From positions 1 to 64,000 of the forward strand of contig CBDFKY010000005.1 in the NCBI GenBank assembly GCA_965248995.1: DNA of 64,000 bases, read 5' to 3'. Source of the DNA: CBDFKY01 sp965248995 (lineage in GTDB: Bacteria > Pseudomonadota > Alphaproteobacteria > Rickettsiales > UBA998). Under the pieces are notes generated by a model that was not told the DNA's origin, did not search any database, and saw nothing but the letters and a program-made list of their open reading frames with translations. Position numbers and translations under genes: made by a program. Shown piece after piece: positions 43,128-52,274 of the stretch (within the stretch, counting starts at the first letter, position 1; every line of letters starts with the position of its first letter).

Positions 43128-44186
43128 CTAATGCGGTGTGAATTGCAGCGTATCCTTATTACCGCCGATGTCTTCTTTGATCGGCGTGTCCGGAATGGAA
43201 ATAACGGGCTTTTTCGGTTTGACTTCCACTTTGGGCTTTTCCAGCGCCTTTGCCTTATTCTTATCCTCGAAACTCAACGTATCGCTCTGCTGATCCTGAA
43301 TCGGGGTGAGCCCTCCGGCCGGATTTTCTTCGATGGGAATGTTCACATAGTCGCCGCGCAGCAGCAGCAGTTCAATTCGCCGGTTTTTCGGATTTTTGGG
43401 ATCTCCCGGATACAGCAGTTCCTTGTCCGCCCTGCCCTGCACTTTCGCCATACGCTCTTCGATCATGCCGGTCGAGGCGAGGTAACGTCTGGCCGCATTG
43501 GCACGCTCCGTAGACAATTCCCAGTTCGAAACACCTGTTTTCGACACGAAATGGACGCCGTCCGTATGGCCGGTGATGGAGAGACGGTTGGGCATTCCCT
43601 TGACCACTTCCCCGATCTTGCCGATCAGCCGTTTTCCCGCTTCCGTCAATTCGGTGCTGCCGGGGTTGAACATCGGGTCTTTTTCCGTATCCATAATCTG
43701 GATTTTCAAACCTTCCGGCGTTTGCTCCATCCGCAGGTTTTCACCGAGATCCTTCAACGATGCGTCTTTGTTGACCGCCTGTTGCACCGATGCCGCACTC
43801 TTTTCAAACAGTTGCGACTCACCGTCCGGGGAATCGATCACCGCTTTTTTCTTAGGATCTAGCGGTTTCACCCCTTGCGGCGGCTGCCCGTTGACGAGAT
43901 TGGGACGGGATTTGGCGCTGCGTTGCGTTCCGTCGTCCAGTTCATCCGTCTGGCCGCCTTCGAAGCCGATACCTTTGGAATCCTTGAGGCCGATCGTCGG
44001 CGTAAAATAATCGGCGATCCCCTGCAATGAGGCGTCCGAGGTCACCGCAAGCAGCCAGAGCAGCAGGAAAAACGCCATCATGGCGGTCACGAAGTCCGCG
44101 TAAGCCACTTTCCACGCCCCGCCATGGTGGCCGGCTTCGTTGATCGTGATCTTCTTGATGATGATCGGCTGTTCCACTTCGGCCAT
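43128..44186 (-). CDS. motB: Flagellar stator protein MotB
   Basis: The 352-aa protein has a single N-terminal membrane helix (VAYADFVTAMMAFFLLLWLL, about 27-46) with the proton-accepting Asp31, and a C-terminal OmpA-like peptidoglycan-binding domain (NRLSITGHTDGVHFVSKTGV to NRRIELLLLRG, about 200-285). With MotA it forms the proton channel that drives the flagellum. A Lys/Pro-rich tail follows (about 310-352). It starts 11 bases after motA. No other flagellar gene is in the window. YADFVTAMMAFF favours H+ rather than Na+ stators. Confidence 0.95.
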   Translation of the reverse strand: MAEVEQPIIIKKITINEAGHHGGAWKVAYADFVTAMMAFFLLLWLLAVTSDASLQGIADYFTPTIGLKDSKGIGFEGGQTDELDDGTQRSAKSRPNLVNGQPPQGVKPLDPKKKAVIDSPDGESQLFEKSAASVQQAVNKDASLKDLGENLRMEQTPEGLKIQIMDTEKDPMFNPGSTELTEAGKRLIGKIGEVVKGMPNRLSITGHTDGVHFVSKTGVSNWELSTERANAARRYLASTGMIEERMAKVQGRADKELLYPGDPKNPKNRRIELLLLRGDYVNIPIEENPAGGLTPIQDQQSDTLSFEDKNKAKALEKPKVEVKPKKPVISIPDTPIKEDIGGNKDTLQFTPH

Positions 44187-44197
44187 GGTTTTATTCC

Positions 44198-45052
44198 CTA
44201 CATCGCGCTGTCACAGGCTTTTTCCACGTCCAGAAACGCAGGTTTGCAAAGAATCTCAATCGACGTGCGACCATATTCCACCGCGACCGCCGGTGCCAGT
44301 CCTTTCGCGTAGCCGAGGATGCCGCATTTGATGCATTCGAGATATTTCGCCTCGGCTTCGAACTGTGCTCCGAGATAATTTCCCATCGGGCCGATGATAC
44401 CGTACGAAAGTAATACGCCAAGGAACGTCCCGACCAGCGCCGCGCCGATCAATCCTCCGAGAATTTCCGGAGGCTCGCTGATGCTTCCCATCGTCGTGAT
44501 CACTCCGAGCACCGCCGCCACGATCCCGAGCGCCGGCATGCCTTCCGCCATATTGGTGATAGTGTGGGCGATATGTTTTCCTTCGTCACGATGCGCGGCG
44601 ATTTCCCGCGTCATGAGGTCTTCCAGTTCGTAATGATTATCGACCCCCATGGTAATCAGGCGCAGGTAATCCGCAAAGAAATCCACGGCGTGGTGATTTT
44701 TCATGAACGTCTTGCGGCTGTTGAAGATGCCGCTGTTATGCGGATTTTCGATATGGGATTCCATTTCCAGCATCCCTTTGGTCCGCATCGTCTTGAACAC
44801 GACGTATTGCAGGGTGAGCAGGTCGATATAGGCCGCTTTATTGTACGGCATCCCCTTGACGAGATTTTTGAAACTCTTCAGCACCGCCTTGATCAGCGGC
44901 CCCGGATTGCCGATCGTAAACGCGCCGATGGCGGCACCGACGATGATGACGACCTCGTTCGGCTGCCACAACACCGCCAGTTTTCCGTGATGCATCAGGT
45001 ATCCCCCGATCACGCATCCAAATACCGTTACCAATCCAATCAGGAACTTCAT
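44198..45052 (-). CDS. motA: Flagellar stator protein MotA
   Basis: The 284-aa membrane protein has four predicted helices: FLIGLVTVFGCVIGGYLMHH, EVVIIVGAAIGAFTIGNPG, MPALGIVAAVLGVITTMGSI and LIGAALVGTFLGVLLSYGII. The cytoplasmic loop carries the charged residues that touch FliG. The last two helices contain the conserved stator prolines/glycines (GxVAAVLGV; ISEPPEILG). It is the first gene of the motA-motB pair. Length matches the family (about 290 aa). Confidence 0.95.
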   Translation of the reverse strand: MKFLIGLVTVFGCVIGGYLMHHGKLAVLWQPNEVVIIVGAAIGAFTIGNPGPLIKAVLKSFKNLVKGMPYNKAAYIDLLTLQYVVFKTMRTKGMLEMESHIENPHNSGIFNSRKTFMKNHHAVDFFADYLRLITMGVDNHYELEDLMTREIAAHRDEGKHIAHTITNMAEGMPALGIVAAVLGVITTMGSISEPPEILGGLIGAALVGTFLGVLLSYGIIGPMGNYLGAQFEAEAKYLECIKCGILGYAKGLAPAVAVEYGRTSIEILCKPAFLDVEKACDSAM

Positions 45053-45156
45053 CGCGTTTTTCTCGAATATTATTTTGGTGACACACCCTTTGCTATCATG
45101 GCGGTCATTGAAAAAGCGTTAAGCGTCTGCCTGTCCTTGCGCTAAAAGGATGTTTA

Positions 45157-45933
45157 TCATCCGTAACGTCCCTGAATGTAGTCACGCGTCCGCTCATGAT
45201 GCGGAGAATCGAACAATTGCCCGGTCTTCGCGTGCTCTTCCACCCGTCCCAGATGAAAGAACGCGGTATGGTCCGAGACGCGCCGCGCCTGCTGCATGGA
45301 ATGCGTCACGATGATGATGGTATATTCCCGTTTCAGCTCCATCATAAGCTCTTCCACCCTTCCCGTCGCGATAGGGTCGAGGGCGGAGCAGGGTTCATCC
45401 ATCAGGATGACTTCGGGGCGGATCGCGATGGCGCGGGCGATGCAGAGGCGTTGCTGCTGGCCGCCGGAGAGCGAAAAAGCGGGTTGATGCAGGCGGTCTT
45501 TCACTTCTTCCCATAATCCGGTGCGCTTGAGGCTCGCTTCTACCATCCCGTCAAGGTCATTTTTCGAACTGTGCATCCGGTGCAGTTTTATGCCGTATGC
45601 CACGTTCTCATAAATGGTTTTCGGGAACGGGTTGGGTTTTTGAAACACCATGCCTACGTGGGCACGCAACAGCACCACGTCCTGCGTATCGTCATAAATA
45701 TCATGGCCGTCGAAAAGAATGCGGCCCGTCACCCGGCATCCGGGAATAGTGTCGTTCATCCGGTTCAGGCAACGCAGAAACGTCGATTTACCGCAACCCG
45801 ACGGCCCGATCAGCGCCGTGATCGTGCGGGCCGGAAAAGGAATGGAAACCTGGTGCAGGGCTTGTTTTTCACCGTAGAAAACATTTACGGCCTCCGCTTC
45901 CATAGAAAGAGTTTCAGAAGATACCGGATCCAT
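45157..45933 (-). CDS. pstB: Phosphate ABC transporter ATP-binding protein
   Basis: The 258-aa ATPase powers high-affinity phosphate import. It has Walker A IGPSGCGKSTFLRCLNRMND, the PstB-specific MVFQKPNPFPKTIYENVAYG, signature FSLSGGQQQRLCIARAIAIR and Walker B VILMDEPCSALDP. The ATG at 45933 has AGGGA 4 bases before it and lies 8 bases after the pstA stop. An ATG at 45954, overlapping pstA, is the alternative. It closes pstC-pstA-pstB; no phoU follows. Confidence 0.94.
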   Translation of the reverse strand: MDPVSSETLSMEAEAVNVFYGEKQALHQVSIPFPARTITALIGPSGCGKSTFLRCLNRMNDTIPGCRVTGRILFDGHDIYDDTQDVVLLRAHVGMVFQKPNPFPKTIYENVAYGIKLHRMHSSKNDLDGMVEASLKRTGLWEEVKDRLHQPAFSLSGGQQQRLCIARAIAIRPEVILMDEPCSALDPIATGRVEELMMELKREYTIIIVTHSMQQARRVSDHTAFFHLGRVEEHAKTGQLFDSPHHERTRDYIQGRYG

Positions 45934-45940
45934 GCATTCC

Positions 45941-47161
45941 CTAATGATGTTCACTTTTGCGACGAATATACGTTGCCAGCCCGTTCAGGCAAAGCAATAT
46001 CAGTATCAGCACGATAATACCACTGGCGGTTTTCTCGATGAAACCGGGTTCAGGACTGCTGGCCCACAGGTAAATCTGTACCGGCATGGCCGTCGCCGGG
46101 TCGCTCCAGCCACGGGGAGGCGTGGCGATGAACGCGACCATGCCGATCATCAGCAACGGCGCCGTCTCACCGATCGCCCGCGCCATGCCCAGAATGGTTC
46201 CGGTGATGATTCCCGGAATAGCTTGCGGCAGCACGTGATGCAGGACCACCTGCAGGGGAGAGGCACCGATCGCCCGTGCAGCGTCCCTTAAGGTGGAGGG
46301 CACGGCGGCAAGGGCCAGCCTCGTGGAGATGATAATGACGGGTAACGTCATGAGTGAGAGCGTCAGTCCGCCGACCAGCCCGGAAGAACGCGGCAGGCCC
46401 AGCAGGACGATATACAGGTACAACCCCAGTAGCCCGAAGATGATGGAAGGAATCGCCGCAAGGTTATTGATGTTGATTTCGATGATATCGCGGAGGCGGG
46501 ATTTCGGTGCGAACTCCTCCAGATAAATCGCGGTCGCCACCCCGACCGGCAGGGATACGGCAAGGCACGCGAACAGGACGAAAAGCGAACCGAGCACCGA
46601 ACCGCCGAATCCCGCCCGTTCCGGGTCACGGGAATCGCTGTTGGTAAAGAATCCCGTATTTAATCTTGTAGTAAGCTGTCCGTTTTGCTCCATCGTTTTC
46701 AACCAGCTTATCTGTTCCGGTTTCAAACCAAATCGAGCAACTGTAGTTTCCTCCGCCCCGTTCTTGATCCATAATTCCGCGGAACTGGACAGGGGGACCG
46801 TGATGGATTCACCGTATGATTCACCCACGAAATGCGAGGGATCCGGTGCCAGAAGCCCGTACAGTAGCCGCTTTTGAATGCGGGAACCGGCTTGTGGAAA
46901 CTGCTCGTTCAATGCCCGTTTGACGGCGGCGTTTATTGAGAGTTTTTCCGCCTGCAGTTCTGGTGAAAAATGCAGCGTCGCAGTGACCTGCATCATGCCT
47001 TTCACACCGGCCCCGGTAATACTTACCAGCAGAAACAGCAGCATGGAGGCGGCGATGATAAGCGCCAGACGGCCATAGGTTTTGAAGCGCCGCTCCTTCG
47101 CATAACGCTTTTGTAACCGGGCATCCGCAGGGGACGAAGCGGTTTTTTGAACGTTAGTCAT
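45941..47161 (-). CDS. pstA: Phosphate ABC transporter permease PstA
   Basis: The 406-aa protein is longer than E. coli PstA (296 aa) because of an N-terminal periplasmic insert (about 65-190) after the first membrane helix. The permease core is typical: FACLAVSLPVGVATAIYLEE, EININNLAAIPSIIFGLLGL and the EAA-like loop AARAIGASPLQVVLHHVLPQ, followed by GMARAIGETAPLLMIGMVAF. Such N-terminal extensions are common in alphaproteobacterial PstA. Its start overlaps the end of pstC by 8 bases. Confidence 0.93.
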   Translation of the reverse strand: MTNVQKTASSPADARLQKRYAKERRFKTYGRLALIIAASMLLFLLVSITGAGVKGMMQVTATLHFSPELQAEKLSINAAVKRALNEQFPQAGSRIQKRLLYGLLAPDPSHFVGESYGESITVPLSSSAELWIKNGAEETTVARFGLKPEQISWLKTMEQNGQLTTRLNTGFFTNSDSRDPERAGFGGSVLGSLFVLFACLAVSLPVGVATAIYLEEFAPKSRLRDIIEININNLAAIPSIIFGLLGLYLYIVLLGLPRSSGLVGGLTLSLMTLPVIIISTRLALAAVPSTLRDAARAIGASPLQVVLHHVLPQAIPGIITGTILGMARAIGETAPLLMIGMVAFIATPPRGWSDPATAMPVQIYLWASSPEPGFIEKTASGIIVLILILLCLNGLATYIRRKSEHH

Positions 47162-48134
47162 ACAGCTGCCGGTATCGCCTGACGATCACCAGCGCGATCA
47201 CGTTGAGCACCAGTGTCGAGAGAAACAGGGTAAGACCGAGGGCGAAGGCCGCCAGTGTCTTGGTACTGCCGAATTCCTGGTCCCCCACCAGAAGGGAGAC
47301 GATCTGCACCGTGATGGTAGTCACCGACTGCAGGGGATTGACCGTCAGGTTCGCGGACAGTCCCGCCGCCATCACCACGATCATGGTTTCACCGATCGCC
47401 CGGGACGTGGCAAGCAGGATGCCGCCCATGATTCCCGGCAGCGCAGCGGGCAGAACGACGCGTATGATAGTTTCCGAAGAGGTGGCTCCCATCGCCAGGC
47501 TGGCATCGCGCAAAGATTGCGGCACGGTCTTCATGGCGTCGTCACTGAGCGAAGAAACGAGCGGTATCAAGGTCAGCGACATCACTAAACCGGCGGCGAG
47601 CGCGCTCTCAGATGCGACATCCAAGCCGAGCGCCTGTCCGGCATGACGAAGTGCGGGAGCAATCACGATCACGGCGAAAAATCCGTAGACCACGGTTGGG
47701 ATCCCGGCCAGGATTTCCAGTATGGGCTTGCCGGTGTTTCGCAAGCGCGGCGCGGCGTATTCACTCATATAAATCGCGGCGAACACGCCGATCGGTACCG
47801 CGATGCCCAGCGCTATCGCCGTGATGAGTACCGTTCCCGCGACCAAAGGAAGAATACCGAACAGTCCGGAGGCGCCCGCCTGGTCGCTGCGAATGGCGAT
47901 CTGAGGGCTCCACTGCGTGCCGAACAGGAAATCACCGGGCGAAATACGGGTAAAAAACTGGAGCGCTTCGAAAATCACGGAGCAGAAAATCAGGGCCGTA
48001 ATACCGATGGAGAGAAATGCGCCGCCCGTGATAATGCCGATCAGCCCCTTTTCCAGAAGCTTTCTGTTCAAAAGCACGCCCCTTTCCGAATGACTGTGTG
48101 CAGGCGCTTTTGAACGAGTCATGGCGTTAGGCAT
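47154..48134 (-). CDS. pstC: Phosphate ABC transporter permease PstC
   Basis: The permease shows FFTRISPGDFLFGTQWSPQI (PstC-type periplasmic segment), ALGIAVPIGVFAAIYMSEYA, EILAGIPTVVYGFFAVIVIA, and ASLAMGATSSETIIRVVLPA / ATSRAIGETMIVVMAAGLSA, the coupling loop. The chosen ATG at 48134 (MPNAMTRS...) gives 326 aa; an upstream ATG at 48239 adds an Arg-rich tail that runs toward uvrA and is unlikely. No pstS or PhoR/PhoB precede it; the 135 bases to divergent uvrA may hold both promoters. I saw no clear Pho box, but did not search exhaustively. Confidence 0.9.
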   Translation of the reverse strand: MPNAMTRSKAPAHSHSERGVLLNRKLLEKGLIGIITGGAFLSIGITALIFCSVIFEALQFFTRISPGDFLFGTQWSPQIAIRSDQAGASGLFGILPLVAGTVLITAIALGIAVPIGVFAAIYMSEYAAPRLRNTGKPILEILAGIPTVVYGFFAVIVIAPALRHAGQALGLDVASESALAAGLVMSLTLIPLVSSLSDDAMKTVPQSLRDASLAMGATSSETIIRVVLPAALPGIMGGILLATSRAIGETMIVVMAAGLSANLTVNPLQSVTTITVQIVSLLVGDQEFGSTKTLAAFALGLTLFLSTLVLNVIALVIVRRYRQLYD

Positions 48135-48269
48135 AGCCCGAGTTTTAAGGCGGAAGGCACCGGATTGCAAGTAAAACCTAAATCGGGCAGAAAATCCTTT
48201 GCGTGGCGGGCGGTTTTCTCTTAAACTCCGCCGTCGCATCCTTTATTTTATTTCAGAGATTTCTTCCCC

Positions 48270-51167
48270 ATGCAGCATGCCAACGGCGTCATTTCCATTC
48301 GCGGAGCCAAAGAACATAATCTCAAGAACGTGTCGATCGATATTCCCCGCGGAAAATTCGTCGTCATTACCGGGCTTTCCGGTTCCGGCAAGTCTTCCCT
48401 GGCGTTCGATACGCTGTATGCCGAAGGGCAGCGGCGTTACGTGGAATCCCTGTCGGCTTACGCCCGGCAGTTCCTGAATATTCAGGACAAACCCGACGTG
48501 GAGTCCATCGAAGGCCTTTCTCCGGCGATTGCCATCGACCAGAAGACCACTTCCAAGAATCCGCGTTCCACGGTCGGTACCGTGACGGAAATATATGATT
48601 ACCTGCGGCTGCTTTATGCCCGGATCGGCGTGCCGTATTCCCCCGCTACCGGTAGACCCATCACCGCGATGACCATCAGCCAGATGGTCGATAAAATCAT
48701 GGAACTGCCGGAAGATACGAAGATTTATCTTCTGGCGCCGATTGTCCGGGGTCGCAAGGGAGAGCATACCAAAGAACTGATGGATCTTAAAAAGCGTGGC
48801 TTTACCCGGGTGAAAATCAATGGGGAAATCTTCCTGATGGAAGACGTGCCGCAGTTGGAAAAAAACAAGAAACATACCATTGAAGTCGTAGTAGACCGCC
48901 TAAGCGTGAAAAATGATCTCGGCAATCGCCTGGCGGACAGCGTGGAGACGGCACTTTCACTGAGTGACGGGTTGATTTACGTGGAAGTGGTGAAATCGGG
49001 AAGCCAGGAAGGCGATGCCCAATCACCGGTTGCCGATTCCACCTTTACCCTCTCCTCAAAATTCGCCTGTCCCGAATCCGGTTTTACGCTTGAGGAAATT
49101 GAGCCGCGCCTGTTTTCCTTCAACAGCCCGTTCGGCGCCTGCCCTGCCTGCGACGGTATCGGCACGCAGATGTATTTCGACGAAGTGGCCATTATTCCAG
49201 ACCCTAGCCTGACCTTGTACAAGGGTGCGATTCTTCCATGGGCGAGCACGACTTCCAAGTTTTATCTGCAAACGCTGGACGGGCTGGCTGCGCATTATAA
49301 ATTCTCCATGCACGAAGCGTGGGATGCGCTGCCGGAAAATATCCGCCAGATCCTTCTGCACGGTTCCGCCGATACCCCTATCGCCATTAGCTATTATGAC
49401 GGTGTGCGCAGTTACAAGAGCAATAAACCCTTCGAAGGGGTTCTGCCGAACCTTCAACGGCGCTACCGTGAAACGGACAGCGAAGGGATGCGGGAGGATC
49501 TAGAAAAATACATGAACCATGCCCCGTGCGAAAGCTGCGGGGGTTTCCGCCTGAAGCCGGAAGCGCTCTGCGTGAAAATCGCGCATAGACATGTGGGCGA
49601 AGTGTGCAAGCTTTCCATTGAGGAAGCGGCGAACTGGTTTGGGGGATTAGAAGCGACGCTGACGCCTAATGAGCAGAAAATCGGTGAAAAAGTGCTGAAA
49701 GAGATCAGGGAGCGTCTCGGCTTTCTTGTAAACGTAGGCTTGGAATATCTGACGCTGGGGCGTACTTCGGGAACCCTGTCCGGTGGGGAGGCACAACGTA
49801 TCCGCCTCGCCTCACAGATCGGGTCCGGCCTGTCGGGCGTGGTGTACGTGCTGGACGAGCCGTCCATCGGGCTGCATCAATGCGATAACGACCGGCTGCT
49901 CGGCACGCTGGAACACTTGCGTGATCTCGGTAATACCGTCATCGTCGTGGAGCATGACGAAGATACCATGCGGCGGGCCGACTGGCTGATCGATATCGGG
50001 CCGGGAGCCGGAATCCATGGCGGCCAGATCATCGCGGAGGGTACGCCGGCACAGGTGATGGAAAACGCTACCAGTATTACCGGACAATACCTGAGCGGGG
50101 CACGACAGATCGAGATACCGGAAAAACGGCGTGGTGTTTCCAAGCATAAGCGTATCGTAGTCAAAGGCTGCACCGCCAATAATCTGCGAAATATTACCGT
50201 AGAAATCCCGCTCGGCATCATGACGTGTGTCACAGGGGTTTCTGGCGGCGGCAAGTCCAGTTTCGTTATCGAAACGCTCTATAAGGCAGCGAGCAAACGC
50301 ATCATGCGCACCAAGGATCTGCCCGCCGTGCATGAGAGCATTACCGGGCTCGAATATCTGGATAAAGTCATCGAGATCGACCAGTCCCCGATCGGGCGGA
50401 CCCCCCGCTCCAATCCGGCGACCTATACGGGAGCGTTCGGGCCGATCCGCGACTGGTTCGCCGGATTGCCGGAAGCGAAGGCGCGAGGCTATAAACCCGG
50501 GCGTTTTTCCTTCAACGTGCGGGGTGGACGCTGCGAAGCCTGCCAGGGGGACGGCCTCATCAAAATCGAGATGCATTTCCTGCCCGACGTCTATGTCACC
50601 TGCGACGTCTGCAAAGGCAAGCGCTATAACCGCGAAACCCTGGAAGTGCTCTATCGTGGCAAATCCATCGCGGACGTGCTTAACATGACGGTGGACGAAG
50701 CGGTGGGGTTCTTCACGGCACAACCATCCATCCAGGAAAAATGTCTGGCGCTGCAGGAAGTGGGCCTCAGCTATATCCGCTTAGGCCAGTCCGCCACCAC
50801 GCTTTCCGGCGGGGAAGCGCAGCGGATCAAATTGGCGAAGGAACTCTCCAAGCGGGCAACGGGCCGCACGCTCTATATCCTCGATGAACCGACCACCGGA
50901 CTGCATTCGGAAGATATCCGCCGCCTGCTCGGCGTGCTGCAGCGGCTGGTCGATCAGGGTAATACGATGGTGATCATCGAGCATAATCTGGATGTGGTGA
51001 AATGTTCGGATTTCGTCGTGGATATCGGCCCCGGCGGGGGTGATAAGGGCGGATATCTAGTGGTTGCTGGTACGCCGGAAGTGGTGGCGGATCACGTGGG
51101 CAGCCGCACCGGGGAATATCTGAAGCCCTTGCTGGAAAGAGCGAAGAAACGGAATAAGGCAGCTTAA
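48270..51167 (+). CDS. uvrA: UvrABC excinuclease subunit A
   Basis: UvrA is the damage-recognition ATPase of nucleotide excision repair. The 965-aa protein has two ABC modules: Walker A GLSGSGKSSLAFDTLY (35-50) and GVSGGGKSSFVIETLY (near 660), signatures LSGGEAQRIRLASQIG and LSGGEAQRIKLAKELS, and Walker B VYVLDEPSIGLH and LYILDEPTTGLHS. The C-terminal zinc finger (CEACQGDG and CDVCKGKRYN) is intact. The second Walker A has Gly and Ser where GVSGSGKST is usual. It is divergent from pstC. No GTTC-N7-GTTC LexA box is seen in 48135-48269. Confidence 0.97.
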   Translation: MQHANGVISIRGAKEHNLKNVSIDIPRGKFVVITGLSGSGKSSLAFDTLYAEGQRRYVESLSAYARQFLNIQDKPDVESIEGLSPAIAIDQKTTSKNPRSTVGTVTEIYDYLRLLYARIGVPYSPATGRPITAMTISQMVDKIMELPEDTKIYLLAPIVRGRKGEHTKELMDLKKRGFTRVKINGEIFLMEDVPQLEKNKKHTIEVVVDRLSVKNDLGNRLADSVETALSLSDGLIYVEVVKSGSQEGDAQSPVADSTFTLSSKFACPESGFTLEEIEPRLFSFNSPFGACPACDGIGTQMYFDEVAIIPDPSLTLYKGAILPWASTTSKFYLQTLDGLAAHYKFSMHEAWDALPENIRQILLHGSADTPIAISYYDGVRSYKSNKPFEGVLPNLQRRYRETDSEGMREDLEKYMNHAPCESCGGFRLKPEALCVKIAHRHVGEVCKLSIEEAANWFGGLEATLTPNEQKIGEKVLKEIRERLGFLVNVGLEYLTLGRTSGTLSGGEAQRIRLASQIGSGLSGVVYVLDEPSIGLHQCDNDRLLGTLEHLRDLGNTVIVVEHDEDTMRRADWLIDIGPGAGIHGGQIIAEGTPAQVMENATSITGQYLSGARQIEIPEKRRGVSKHKRIVVKGCTANNLRNITVEIPLGIMTCVTGVSGGGKSSFVIETLYKAASKRIMRTKDLPAVHESITGLEYLDKVIEIDQSPIGRTPRSNPATYTGAFGPIRDWFAGLPEAKARGYKPGRFSFNVRGGRCEACQGDGLIKIEMHFLPDVYVTCDVCKGKRYNRETLEVLYRGKSIADVLNMTVDEAVGFFTAQPSIQEKCLALQEVGLSYIRLGQSATTLSGGEAQRIKLAKELSKRATGRTLYILDEPTTGLHSEDIRRLLGVLQRLVDQGNTMVIIEHNLDVVKCSDFVVDIGPGGGDKGGYLVVAGTPEVVADHVGSRTGEYLKPLLERAKKRNKAA

Positions 51168-51194
51168 AAAAAAGCCTTGCTGTTAAGGCAAGGC
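51166..51194 (-). terminator. Intrinsic terminator of the 95-aa gene
   Basis: On the minus strand GCCTTGC (51194-51188), a 7-base loop and GCAAGGC (51180-51174) form a perfect stem followed by eight T (51173-51166). It begins 8 bases after the stop at 51202, showing that a transcript on the minus strand really ends here. Confidence 0.85.
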
Positions 51195-51201
51195 GGGATC
51201 G

Positions 51202-51489
51202 TTACGCAGTTTTGATAAGATTTGATACGTGCTCGAGCGCTTTCAGAACAAACTTAAGTAAGCCATTCTTTTCAGTGAGTTTTTGAAAAAACTCCTCCGA
51301 AAAATCACATCTCACATCGCCCAGCCAATCAAGAATCGCATAGACGAATTCTTGGTTGTTCCACTGAACCGTTAATAGCAAAAATACCACTAACTTATCC
51401 CAAAGAGGACGATTCCCGTACTGAATGGAAAACGAACCATTTGGAAACATATCAAATTCGCCACCTAAATCTGGAAAACGGCGATCCAT
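51202..51489 (-). CDS. Small hypothetical protein, up to 95 aa
   Basis: No family is recognised. The frame reads MDRRFPDLGGEFDMFPNGSF, then NRPLWDKLVVFLLLTVQWNN and DVRCDFSEEFFQKLTEKNGL. A perfect intrinsic terminator follows the stop, which supports real expression. The start is uncertain: the ATG at 51450 (MFPNGSFSI, 82 aa) has AGGTGG upstream and avoids overlap with the opposite-strand remnant that begins near 51480. It lies between uvrA and a decayed gene in a small accessory patch. Confidence 0.5.
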   Translation of the reverse strand: MDRRFPDLGGEFDMFPNGSFSIQYGNRPLWDKLVVFLLLTVQWNNQEFVYAILDWLGDVRCDFSEEFFQKLTEKNGLLKFVLKALEHVSNLIKTA

Positions 51490-52231
51490 TGAACGCAGAA
51501 CGCTTTATCGGCATTTTGGATCAGCAACAGGAGCATTACGCCCAGTTGCTGAAACGATACCCTCCGAGGTGTTTGGAGAAGACGTGTTTCATCGGTTAAA
51601 ATTATCCGTAGTGATTGAAGGGCACGATGTGTCTTCTTCATCCACGCCGCATATGCTGCTGATGTCTCCGCGTGCTGCAAGTTTCGCTTACCTGAGCGAA
51701 GAGCGCAGCGTTCTGGAGGCAACGCACCTTAATATCCTTGGAAGCACTACCGGCTTCCGTCCCCTTGAATGGGAAAAACGACGGTTTGACACTGCCTTTC
51801 CGGAAATTTCGGAAGTGGCAGAAAAGGTACTGGATTACTGTCGCCGATACCTGCCATTTCTCGCCAAAGCGGAAGTGGTCGGTGCGGTGGCGGGCAGTGT
51901 CCTGAGTGGAATTGACACTGGGAAGCGAAGTGCTGATGCATTACGCAACCTCAACGTCATTCGCGCGCACGGTGTTGACGGTTATCATTCCGTAACAGGG
52001 ATGAAATTGTCTAACATTCCGTTAGCCGCTTTCACTGCGCTGAAGGCTGTGATGAAAGTTACGGCCGGCGCGGGACATGATTGGGGTATGAATCTGGAAG
52101 CCAGTGGTGAAGCGTTTATGACGCAACTCACACGCGATCCTGATTTCATGCTTCAGCCTTTCCATGCCTGCTCTATGGAGCGTCAGCACGTTACCGTTGG
52201 TACAATGGAAGGTTTCGCCATGCGGCGTTAA
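51480..52231 (+). pseudogene. 5'-truncated, frameshifted remnant, possibly of a FAD-dependent (DAO-like) oxidoreductase
   Basis: From 51480 one frame reads GDPLNAERFIGILDQQQEHY to AQLLKRYP, then stops. The continuation SEVFGEDVFHRLKLSVVIEG is in the neighbouring frame, consistent with loss of one base in the run at about 51558-51563. That frame then continues to 52231. Its RAHGVDGYHSVTGMKLSNIP (about 50 residues before the end of the middle part) resembles the substrate/FAD segment of DAO-type dehydrogenases. The N-terminal Rossmann fold is missing. A terminator follows at 52247. The family call is weak; the decay is the firmer conclusion. Confidence 0.45.
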
Positions 52232-52246
52232 CTTCTGAGGTCGAAG

Positions 52247-52274
52247 GGGGAGAGATATACTCTCCCCTTTTTTT
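52247..52274 (+). terminator. Intrinsic terminator after the oxidoreductase remnant
   Basis: GGGGAGAG (52247-52254), loop ATATA, CTCTCCCC (52260-52267), then seven T (52268-52274). It reaches the stop codon of the convergent der gene. Confidence 0.85.

Noticed and set aside
48135..48239. Arg-rich N-terminal extension of pstC
   Set aside because: It is not conserved in the permease family and extends to within 31 bases of the divergent uvrA start.
48135..48269. SOS regulation of uvrA
   Set aside because: No GTTC-N7-GTTC motif is present in the uvrA-pstC intergenic region.
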